Position numbers and translations under genes: made by a program. From an uncultured Oscillospiraceae bacterium (GTDB lineage Bacteria; Bacillota; Clostridia; Oscillospirales; Ruminococcaceae): a stretch of 6,047 bases of DNA. Positions 1 to 4,556 of the stretch are shown here, piece after piece (the first letter of the stretch is position 1; every line of letters begins with the position of its first letter). Location of the stretch: positions 1 through 6,047 of the forward strand of contig UQQY01000134.1 of assembly GCA_900543295.1 (NCBI GenBank), given 5' to 3'. The notes below the pieces were generated by a model. It was not told where the DNA came from. It saw only the letters and a program-made list of their open reading frames with translations, and made no database searches.

Positions 1-171
1 TGGGACGAAATGTTCAAAATTGCGGTGGACGGTGAAAAGGCCCGTGCTTATTTTGAGCAGACGCCGCCGGAGGACCGCCATTCCTGCTCCATGTGCGGCA
101 AGATGTGCGCGGTAAGAACAACAAACTTGATTCTGGAGGGAAAAAAGGTTACGTTCTGTACCGAAAAATGA
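1..171 (+). CDS. thiC: Phosphomethylpyrimidine synthase ThiC, C-terminal end (partial)
   Basis: This is the last 56 residues of a ThiC protein, with the 5' part lying outside the window. ThiC is a radical-SAM enzyme that rearranges aminoimidazole ribotide into HMP-P, the pyrimidine half of thiamine, in the cytoplasm. The fragment reads in frame from the first base (WDEMFKIAVDGEKA...) and contains the family's C-terminal cluster motif HSCSMCGKMCAVRTTN. Cys29, Cys32 and Cys36 of the fragment would ligate the 4Fe-4S cluster. The spacing is CX2CX3C, one residue shorter than the CX2CX4C form (CSMCGPKFC) of E. coli-type ThiC. From memory, the shorter form also occurs in clostridial and archaeal members. 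The gene ends at TGA 169-171 and is followed by a 230-nt structured gap before thiW. Any TPP riboswitch for the operon would lie upstream of thiC and cannot be seen here. Confidence 0.93.
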   Translation, partial: WDEMFKIAVDGEKARAYFEQTPPEDRHSCSMCGKMCAVRTTNLILEGKKVTFCTEK

Positions 172-274
172 GAAGGTTCAGGACAGATAAGGCGAGGAGC
201 GTCGTTTTATTCTTAACAAGCTGGCGAGGGAATCCGTGTTTCGGAGTGAGAGGATACTTTTGAGTGTCGACCGG

Positions 275-294
275 CTGCGCAGAACTCTGTGCAG
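275..294 (+). promoter_or_regulatory. Perfect 8-bp hairpin in the thiW leader
   Basis: CTGCGCAG (275-282) pairs with CTGTGCAG (287-294) around an AACT loop. All eight positions pair, one of them a G-U wobble. There is no U-tract behind it, so it is not an intrinsic terminator. It stands 10 nt upstream of the larger structured element and may be its 5' domain or an mRNA-stabilising hairpin between the thiC and thiW cistrons. The structure is read directly from the sequence; the function is inferred. Confidence 0.5.
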
Positions 295-304
295 AATCTA
301 CATT

Positions 305-396
305 GTCCGCACTGTGCAAAGGCATGGGTGCACCGTGTAGTCGCCGGATTCTCCTGCGCGCGGTGCGGACAAAAACGCATCGTAATAAAGGAGAAT
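305..396 (+). promoter_or_regulatory. Candidate translational switch over the thiW ribosome binding site
   Basis: Three elements are visible. (1) ATTCTCCT at 348-355 is an exact 8-nt complement of AGGAGAAT at 389-396, which contains the thiW Shine-Dalgarno sequence. (2) 329-338 can pair with 358-367 (10 bp including three G-U), placing 348-355 in its loop. Together with (1) this gives an H-type pseudoknot that hides the ribosome binding site. (3) GTCCGCAC (305-312) is a perfect 8-bp match to GTGCGGAC (363-370). That stem shares its 3' arm with (2), so the two are mutually exclusive. This is the layout expected of a translational riboswitch or other leader regulator in front of a vitamin-precursor transporter. 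I could not match it to a known class. The pairings are seen; the switching and any ligand are inference. Confidence 0.45.
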
Positions 397-401
397 GTAT
401 C

Positions 402-908
402 ATGAAAAAAACCGACATCCGCAAATTGGCGACCGCTGCAATGCTTGTCGCTGTCGCCGTTATCTGCTCGCCGCTGTCCATTCCGGTCGGTGCTTCCAAA
501 TGCTTTCCCATACAGCATCTTGTCAATGTAATCGCCGGCGTCTTTTTGGGCCCGTGGTATGCGGTCGGCGCGGCGTTCTGCACAAGCCTGATCCGCAATC
601 TTTTGGGCACCGGCTCGCTTCTTGCTTTTCCGGGCAGTATGTGCGGCGCGCTGCTGTGCGGCCTTTTGTACCGCTGGCTCAAAAAGCTTCCGTTCGCCTA
701 TATCGGCGAGCTGTTCGGCACCTCCGTCATCGGCGGGCTTTTATGCTATCCGGTTGCGCTTTTCCTGATGGGCAACAGCGAGGCCGCTCTTTTCGGCTAT
801 GTTCTGCCGTTTTTCGTGAGCAGTCTGGGCGGGACGATTATCGCAATTGTTCTTGTTACAATTATGAAAAAGGTAAAGGTGTTTGACCGCTTCTTTTCTG
901 CGGCATAG
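402..908 (+). CDS. thiW: ThiW, thiazole-specific S component of an energy-coupling factor transporter
   Basis: A 168-residue integral membrane protein of the ThiW family, predicted to bind and import a thiazole precursor of thiamine, probably hydroxyethylthiazole. It is the substrate-specific subunit and needs a shared EcfT/EcfA/EcfA' energising module, which is not in this window. Hydrophobic segments lie at about residues 11-30, 41-62, 72-91, 101-122 and 132-155. Family-like stretches are GASKCFPIQHLVNVIAG (30-46), GPWYAV (50-55) and RNLLGTGSLLAFPGSMCGA (65-83). The end is basic and cytoplasmic (MKKVKVFDRFF). The ATG at 402 is chosen because AAAGGAG (387-393) sits 8 nt upstream and the protein then begins MKKTDIRKLA, directly before helix 1. 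An in-frame ATG at 264 would add 46 non-conserved residues coded by the structured leader. thiM follows 28 nt downstream, which supports thiazole rather than another substrate. The specificity rests on family knowledge and context. Confidence 0.9.
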   Translation: MKKTDIRKLATAAMLVAVAVICSPLSIPVGASKCFPIQHLVNVIAGVFLGPWYAVGAAFCTSLIRNLLGTGSLLAFPGSMCGALLCGLLYRWLKKLPFAYIGELFGTSVIGGLLCYPVALFLMGNSEAALFGYVLPFFVSSLGGTIIAIVLVTIMKKVKVFDRFFSAA

Positions 909-936
909 ACGCCGTTCCCGCTGGGGAGATGTTCAT

Positions 937-1743
937 ATGGAGAAAACCCGTCTGATACAGAAAGCGGCTTTGCTGCTTCCCGCTGTGCGTGAAAAACGCC
1001 CGCTGATTCACTGTATTACAAATTATGTCGCGGCGAACGACTCCGCAAACCTTCTTCTGGCTGTCGGGGCCTCGCCGATTATGGCGGACTGCGCGTCGGA
1101 GGCATCGGAGATTGCCGGAAAATCTGCCGGTGTGCTCTTGAATCTCGGTATACCGAATCCGGACAAGCTCCGCGCGATGCGGCTAGCCGGCGAGACGGCG
1201 AACCTGCTGCATAGGCCGATTGTGCTCGATCCGGTCGGCGCGGGCGCTTCTGCATATCGGAGGGAAGCGATCCGCGGACTTTTGAATCGGGTACAGGCGC
1301 GGATTATCCGTGCAAACGCGGGCGAGATCCAGACGCTGGCCGGCGAAGAGAGCGTATCGGAAGGCGTGGACGCCGTGGGAACGGTTCATCATACTGAGAC
1401 GCTTGCCAAAGCTGTTGCGGAGAGGTATGAATGCATTGCAGCAGTAACCGGAGAAACCGATATAATTACCGATGGGAAGCGCACGGTGCGTATTTTAAAC
1501 GGGCATCCCGCGCTTTCCGTCTTAACAGGTTCGGGCTGCATGACCTCCGCGCTTACAGCAGCGTTTATGAGCGCCTCGGACGATGCGCTTGCCGCCGCAG
1601 TTGCAGGAATCGCGTTTATGGGAATCTGCGGCGAGCTGGCGGCGGAACGGTCGGAGCTCCCTGGGAGCTTTCATGCGGCGCTGCTTGATGCCGCGGCTGC
1701 GATGACGCCCGAATGTTTTCTCGAAAAAATCCGATTAGAATAG
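937..1743 (+). CDS. thiM: Hydroxyethylthiazole kinase ThiM
   Basis: A 268-residue cytoplasmic kinase, the usual length for ThiM, that phosphorylates 4-methyl-5-(2-hydroxyethyl)thiazole with ATP to give the thiazole phosphate used by ThiE. Recognisable parts are PLIHCITNYVAANDSANLLL (22-41) and GASPIMAD (44-51) at the substrate site, VLDPVGAGAS (96-105), and IRANAGEI (124-131, usually IRGNASEI). AVTGETDIITDG (169-180) lies near the nucleotide. LTGSGCMTSALTAAF (196-210) carries the family's anion-hole glycines and conserved Cys201. The ATG at 937 is preceded by GGGGAG (923-928) at 8-nt spacing. An upstream in-frame ATG at 883 would overlap thiW and add a non-conserved arginine-rich tail, so it is rejected. 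The gene ends with tandem stops TAG TAA (1741-1746), immediately followed by a long hairpin. With ThiW next to it, it forms a thiazole uptake-and-trapping pair. Confidence 0.96.
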   Translation: MEKTRLIQKAALLLPAVREKRPLIHCITNYVAANDSANLLLAVGASPIMADCASEASEIAGKSAGVLLNLGIPNPDKLRAMRLAGETANLLHRPIVLDPVGAGASAYRREAIRGLLNRVQARIIRANAGEIQTLAGEESVSEGVDAVGTVHHTETLAKAVAERYECIAAVTGETDIITDGKRTVRILNGHPALSVLTGSGCMTSALTAAFMSASDDALAAAVAGIAFMGICGELAAERSELPGSFHAALLDAAAAMTPECFLEKIRLE

Positions 1744-1747
1744 TAAA

Positions 1748-1810
1748 AAAGAGGGGGATTTTCTTTCAGGTCGAGAGAAAATCTCCCTCTTTGCGAAAGG
1801 GGTTTTCTCT
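1748..1810 (+). promoter_or_regulatory. Two-state hairpin between thiM and thiE, overlapping the thiE ribosome binding site
   Basis: Structure A: 1748-1767 pairs with 1773-1792 (20 bp, two of them G-U) around a 5-nt loop AGGTC. Structure B: AGAGAAAA (1774-1781) pairs exactly with TTTTCTCT (1803-1810), and 1786-1792 pairs with 1796-1802 around a GCG loop. B would bury the thiE ribosome binding site AAAGGGG (1796-1802). The right arm of A is the left arm of B, so only one can form. Read on the + strand, A is followed by only TTT then GCG, so it is a poor intrinsic terminator. On the - strand it is followed by six T's, but no gene there needs it. It may act as an attenuator, a translational control element or an mRNA-stability hairpin. 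Confidence 0.55.
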
Positions 1811-1813
1811 TAT

Positions 1814-2461
1814 ATGAAGCTTGACACCACACTTTATCTCGTCACCGACAGCACCGGCATGACGGACGAAGCGTTTCTGCAAACAGTGTGCGCCGCGCTG
1901 AAGGGCGGCGTCACGCTGTTGCAGCTCAGGGAGAAAGAGCGCAGTGCGAGGGAGTATCTCGCGCTCGCAGAAAAAGTGCTGCCGCTTGCGCACGAATACG
2001 GCGTGCCTCTTCTGATCGACGACCGCATCGATGTGGCGATTGCCGCAGGAGCGGACGGCGCACATGTTGGGCAGAATGATATTCCGGTATCAGATGCACG
2101 AAGAATGCTTGGAAAAGGCAAGATTGTCGGCGCAACGGCCAAAACGCCGGAGCAGGCAATCGCGGCTTTCCGGCAAGGCGCGGATTATATTGGCGCGGGC
2201 GCCGTCTATCAAACCGGCACGAAGACGGATACCTGGCGCATATCAGCCAAAACCATCCGTGGAATTGCCTGCGCCGTGCCGATTCCGGTCAACGCGATCG
2301 GTGGGCTGAACAGGGGAAATCTTGGTATTTTGTCTGATACGGGAATTGCGGGCGTCTGTGTTGTGTCCGCATTGATGAAAGCAGAAAATCCAGAGCTGGA
2401 GGCAAAGGCGATAAAAGAAGCGTTTCTTGCGCTTTCCGGAAGAAAGGAGATTTCTTTATGA
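1814..2461 (+). CDS. thiE: Thiamine-phosphate synthase ThiE
   Basis: A 215-residue TIM-barrel enzyme of typical family length that condenses HMP-PP with thiazole phosphate to form thiamine phosphate and pyrophosphate. Motifs in order are LYLVTDS (7-13), GGVTLLQLREKERSAREYL (31-49, pyrimidine/diphosphate site), YGVPLLIDDRIDVA (62-75), GADGAHVGQNDIP (79-91), GADYIGAGAVYQTGTKTD (122-139), VNAIGGLNRGN (159-169) and GVCVVSALM (180-188). The segment GAVYQTGTK stands where many ThiE proteins have GPVFPTxTK, a mild divergence. The ATG at 1814 is the only sensible start, since the protein then begins directly at the first barrel strand. Its ribosome binding site AAAGGGG (1796-1802) lies within a possible hairpin. 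The last codons overlap the thiD start as ATGA (2458-2461), so translation of the two is probably coupled. Confidence 0.95.
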   Translation: MKLDTTLYLVTDSTGMTDEAFLQTVCAALKGGVTLLQLREKERSAREYLALAEKVLPLAHEYGVPLLIDDRIDVAIAAGADGAHVGQNDIPVSDARRMLGKGKIVGATAKTPEQAIAAFRQGADYIGAGAVYQTGTKTDTWRISAKTIRGIACAVPIPVNAIGGLNRGNLGILSDTGIAGVCVVSALMKAENPELEAKAIKEAFLALSGRKEISL

Positions 2462-3045
2462 AAACGGTTTTGACCATTGCGGGTTCGGATTCAAGCGGCG
2501 GCGCAGGGATTCAGGCGGATTTGAAGACCATCGCCGCACACAGGCTGTACGGTATGAGCGTCATCACTGCATTGACCGCACAGAATACCACCGGGGTATT
2601 CGGCATTTTCGAGGCGGACGCGTCCTTTGTCGCGGCGCAGATTGACGCGGTGTTTACGGACATTTTTCCCGATGCTGTGAAAATTGGTATGGTATCCAAT
2701 GCGGAGATTATCCGTACCATTGCTGAACGCCTTCGGCATTATCGTCCAGCACACATTGTGGTGGATCCGGTTATGGTTTCGACGAGCGGCAGTGCGCTGC
2801 TGTCGCCTGATGCGGCGGATGCGCTCTGCACTGAGCTTCTGCCGCTTGCCTCCGTCATTACGCCGAATATCCCCGAGGCGCAGAAGCTTTCCGACAGGAT
2901 CATCCAAACCACAGCCGACATGGAGTGTATAGGGAGAAATATCGCAGGGGCATACGGTGTAAATGTATTGATGAAGGGCGGGCACAGCATCGAGGATGCA
3001 AACGACTGCCTTATTCTGCATGAAACGGGACATCATCTGGTTTAA
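2458..3045 (+). CDS. thiD: HMP/HMP-phosphate kinase ThiD, N-terminal three quarters (frameshifted)
   Basis: The first 190 residues are a normal ribokinase-fold ThiD, which phosphorylates HMP to HMP-P and then HMP-PP. Visible are VLTIAGSDSSGGAGIQADLK (4-23), YGMSVITALTAQNT (31-44, HMP site), VKIGMVSN (74-81), HIVVDPVMVSTSGSALL (99-115), ITPNIPEA (134-141) and VLMKGGH (170-176). The ATG at 2458 overlaps the thiE stop (ATGA) and has AAAGGAG (2443-2449) at 8-nt spacing. After HET at residues 188-190 the frame runs into GHHLV and a TAA at 3043-3045, giving only 195 residues instead of about 258-270. The missing C-terminal quarter, with the catalytic HGTGC, continues in the +1 frame. Removing one G from 3027-3029 restores a 258-residue protein ending at 3235. 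As written the product should be inactive, either from a real mutation or from a sequencing/assembly error. Confidence 0.93.
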   Translation: MKTVLTIAGSDSSGGAGIQADLKTIAAHRLYGMSVITALTAQNTTGVFGIFEADASFVAAQIDAVFTDIFPDAVKIGMVSNAEIIRTIAERLRHYRPAHIVVDPVMVSTSGSALLSPDAADALCTELLPLASVITPNIPEAQKLSDRIIQTTADMECIGRNIAGAYGVNVLMKGGHSIEDANDCLILHETGHHLV

Positions 3046-3235
3046 GGGCGAGCGTGTAGACAATCCCAATACGCATGGAACCGGCTGTACGCTTTCCTCC
3101 GCAATTGCCTGCGGATTAGCCGAGGAAAAAACACTTGCAGAAAGCGTTGCGTCCGCCAAGGCATATATCACGCGCGCGCTGAAAGCAGGGCTTGATCTTG
3201 GCAGAGGCAGCGGTCCGCTCGATCACAATGTATGA
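3030..3235 (+). pseudogene. thiD: ThiD C-terminal quarter, out of frame with its N-terminal part
   Basis: This stretch continues ThiD one frame over: DIIWFKGERVDNPNTHGTGC followed by TLSSAIACGLAEE and an end at SGPLDHNV. It contains NTHGTGCTLSSAI, the ribokinase-type anion-hole motif with the catalytic cysteine (Cys210 of the repaired 258-residue protein). Its start is set at the point where frame +1 becomes recognisable, just after the GGG at 3027-3029. In-frame ATGs exist at 2996 and 3020, but neither has a ribosome binding site and both lie inside the N-terminal coding frame, so separate translation is unlikely. The sequence is still well conserved with no further stops, which argues for a very recent mutation or a sequence error rather than long decay. 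Confidence 0.88.
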
Positions 3236-3275
3236 CGCGATGTATAAATAATAGTAAAAATACTTTACGAACCTC

Positions 3276-3304
3276 TTGCAAAGCGCATATAACTGCTGTA
3301 AAAT
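3276..3304 (+). promoter_or_regulatory. Sigma-A type promoter for nagA
   Basis: TTGCAA (3276-3281) and TAAAAT (3299-3304) are separated by exactly 17 nt and lie about 46 nt upstream of the nagA start. Each hexamer differs from consensus at one position. The surrounding 3236-3315 sequence is AT-rich compared with the genes. No clear terminator separates it from thiD (only a weak AGTA-AAAA-TACT stem at 3253-3264), so some readthrough from the thiamine operon is possible. Confidence 0.65.
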
Positions 3305-3314
3305 AGAGATAATA

Positions 3315-3341
3315 GCCCGGAAGGGCAAAATTCCGAAAGGG
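3315..3341 (+). promoter_or_regulatory. nagA 5' leader: GNRA-capped mini-hairpin and ribosome binding site
   Basis: GCCC (3315-3318) pairs with GGGC (3323-3326) around a GGAA tetraloop of the GNRA type, near the expected transcription start. CGGAA (3318-3322) could alternatively pair with TTCCG (3331-3335), just before the ribosome binding site AAAGGG (3336-3341). The hairpin could protect the 5' end of the mRNA. No palindromic repressor operator was recognised. Confidence 0.4.
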
Positions 3342-3349
3342 TGAAACAA

Positions 3350-4468
3350 ATGATTTTTAAAAACGGCCTTGTGCTGGACAAAAGCTTTCATTTTGTAAAA
3401 ACCGACGTTGAGGTGAAAGACGGAAAAATCGTCAATATTGGCGATCTTGACGGCGGCGACGCGGTGGACATTACCGGAAAATACCTGATCCCGGGCCTTG
3501 TTGACATCCATACTCACGGCTGCGGCGGTTCCGATGCATGCGATGCAACCATTGAGGCGTTCGACGTCATGTCCGACACACAGGGCAAAGCGGGCATCAC
3601 CTCTTTCTGTGCAACATCCATGACCGTTCCGGTAGAGCAGATTGAGCGTGTTTTTCAGACGGTAAAGGAGTACATGGCGGGCAAACCGAAACGTGCGGCT
3701 GTTGTCGGCATCAACATGGAGGGGCCGTTCTTCTGTGAAAGCAAAAAGGGCGCGCAGCGCGCAGACTGTTTGAAGAATCCGGATGTTGCGCTGTTCCGTC
3801 GTTTAAACGAAATTTCTGGAAATGTCGTAAAGCTTTGCGATCTTGCGCCGGAGCTTCCGGGTGCGCTGGACTTTATCCGTGAGGTAAAGGATGAGGTTGA
3901 GATTTCCCTTGGCCATACGGCTGCAAATTATGACGAGGCGATGGCGGCCATCCGCTGCGGCGCGACGCACATCACTCATCTCTACAATGCAATGAATGGT
4001 TTGACGCATCGCTCTCCGGGCGTGATCGGCGCTGCGGCGGACACCAATGTGTTCACTGAGCTGATCTGCGACGGTATTCATATCGAAGGTCCGGCCATCC
4101 GAGCGGCATTTACGCTGATGAATGATCGTGTTTGCCTGATTTCCGACTCCATGAGCGCCTGCGGTATGCCGAACGGCGAATATGAGCTGGGCGGACAGAA
4201 GGTCTTCATGAACAACAAAAAGGCAACGCTGGTTGACGGCACCATCGCAGGTTCGGCGACAAACCTTGCGGACTGCATGAGAAAAGCGGTAGAATTCGGC
4301 ATTCCGCTGAACACTGCCATCAAAGCGGCAACCTATAATCCGGCGAAGTCCATCCGCATGGAAAAACAAATCGGCAGCATTGATATTAATCTTGACGCTG
4401 ACCTGATCGTGATGAACAAAGATCTGGAGTTTGAGAAAATTTACTTCAAAGGCGTTCTGGCCGATTGA
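3350..4468 (+). CDS. nagA: N-acetylglucosamine-6-phosphate deacetylase NagA
   Basis: A 372-residue cytoplasmic amidohydrolase that removes acetate from GlcNAc-6-phosphate to give glucosamine-6-phosphate, feeding amino-sugar catabolism or peptidoglycan recycling. The N-terminal beta-sandwich strand MIFKNGLVLD is followed by the barrel motif LIPGLVDIHTHGCGG (46-60, His54/His56). Next come GINMEGPFF (120-128, metal ligand Glu124), SLGHTAANYDEA (186-197, His189), THLYNAMNGLTHRSPG (209-224, His210), CDGIHIEG (240-247, substrate His244) and LISDSMSACG (263-272, catalytic Asp266). TLVDGTIAGSA (293-303) and NPAKSI/DADLIV near the end also fit the family. The ATG at 3350 is preferred over an in-frame GTG at 3341 because AAAGGG (3336-3341) lies 8 nt before it and would overlap the GTG. 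The gene has its own promoter and terminator and appears monocistronic. nagB is not adjacent. Confidence 0.95.
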   Translation: MIFKNGLVLDKSFHFVKTDVEVKDGKIVNIGDLDGGDAVDITGKYLIPGLVDIHTHGCGGSDACDATIEAFDVMSDTQGKAGITSFCATSMTVPVEQIERVFQTVKEYMAGKPKRAAVVGINMEGPFFCESKKGAQRADCLKNPDVALFRRLNEISGNVVKLCDLAPELPGALDFIREVKDEVEISLGHTAANYDEAMAAIRCGATHITHLYNAMNGLTHRSPGVIGAAADTNVFTELICDGIHIEGPAIRAAFTLMNDRVCLISDSMSACGMPNGEYELGGQKVFMNNKKATLVDGTIAGSATNLADCMRKAVEFGIPLNTAIKAATYNPAKSIRMEKQIGSIDINLDADLIVMNKDLEFEKIYFKGVLAD

Positions 4469-4489
4469 TCTCTAAATGGTATCTGATAT

Positions 4490-4522
4490 AAGAAACGCTC
4501 CCGCCATGCGGGAGCGTTTCTT
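4490..4522 (+). terminator. Terminator between convergent nagA and asnB
   Basis: AAGAAACGCTCCCG (4490-4503) pairs perfectly over 14 bp with 4509-4522, enclosing CCATG, whose outer C and G can add a fifteenth pair. The stem starts 22 nt after the nagA stop and ends in TTTCTT. Because the stem is flanked by A's on its left arm and T's on its right arm, it can serve both the + strand nagA and the - strand asnB. The U-tracts lie within the stem base rather than beyond it, so efficiency is uncertain. Confidence 0.8.
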
Positions 4523-4556
4523 GCAGTTAGGAAAAATACAAATTGTATAATTCGCA

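Larger units (their letters stand above)
172..401 (+). other. thiC-thiW intergenic leader, non-coding and structured
   Basis: This 230-nt gap is unusually long for the inside of a compact biosynthetic operon. No convincing open reading frame with its own ribosome binding site was found. Its 3' half is rich in perfect inverted repeats (275-294, 305-312 with 363-370, 330-335 with 361-366) and in an anti-Shine-Dalgarno element, described separately. The 5' half (172-274) contains only weak pairing, such as TCCG/CGGA around 233-245, and no recognised motif. The TPP riboswitch core sequences (CTGAGA; ACCTGAT...GGATAATGCC) are absent. No clear promoter hexamer pair was found, so thiW is probably transcribed from upstream of thiC. 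Confidence 0.6.

Noticed and set aside
228..318. Cobalamin-riboswitch-like fragments (GGGAATCCG..., CCGCACTGT)
   Set aside because: The order and spacing do not fit the cobalamin aptamer, and the second fragment is part of a perfect stem with 363-370.
324..338. T-box-like string GGGTGCACCGTG in the thiW leader, resembling AGGGTGGNACCGCG
   Set aside because: It lacks one base of the UGGN that must pair with the tRNA end. No stem I, specifier loop or terminator is recognisable, and thiW is not an amino-acid gene.
172..401. TPP riboswitch expected within a thiamine operon
   Set aside because: The conserved CTGAGA and ACCTGAT/GGATAATGCC blocks are not present in this gap or in the thiM-thiE gap.
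264..401. Upstream in-frame ATG giving a longer ThiW
   Set aside because: The extra 46 residues are not hydrophobic or family-like, cover the structured leader, and the ATG at 402 has a strong ribosome binding site.
1748..1792. Intrinsic terminator ending transcription after thiM
   Set aside because: The stem is followed by only TTT and then GCG on the + strand, and thiE and thiD clearly belong to the same pathway downstream, so full termination is unlikely.
2491..3171. 226-residue open frame on the - strand opposite thiD
   Set aside because: It mirrors the coding strand of a recognised gene, has no family motifs and no ribosome binding site that I can see.
3803..4369. 188-residue open frame on the - strand opposite nagA
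   Set aside because: It is an antisense shadow of conserved nagA codons with an arginine/histidine-rich, motif-free translation.
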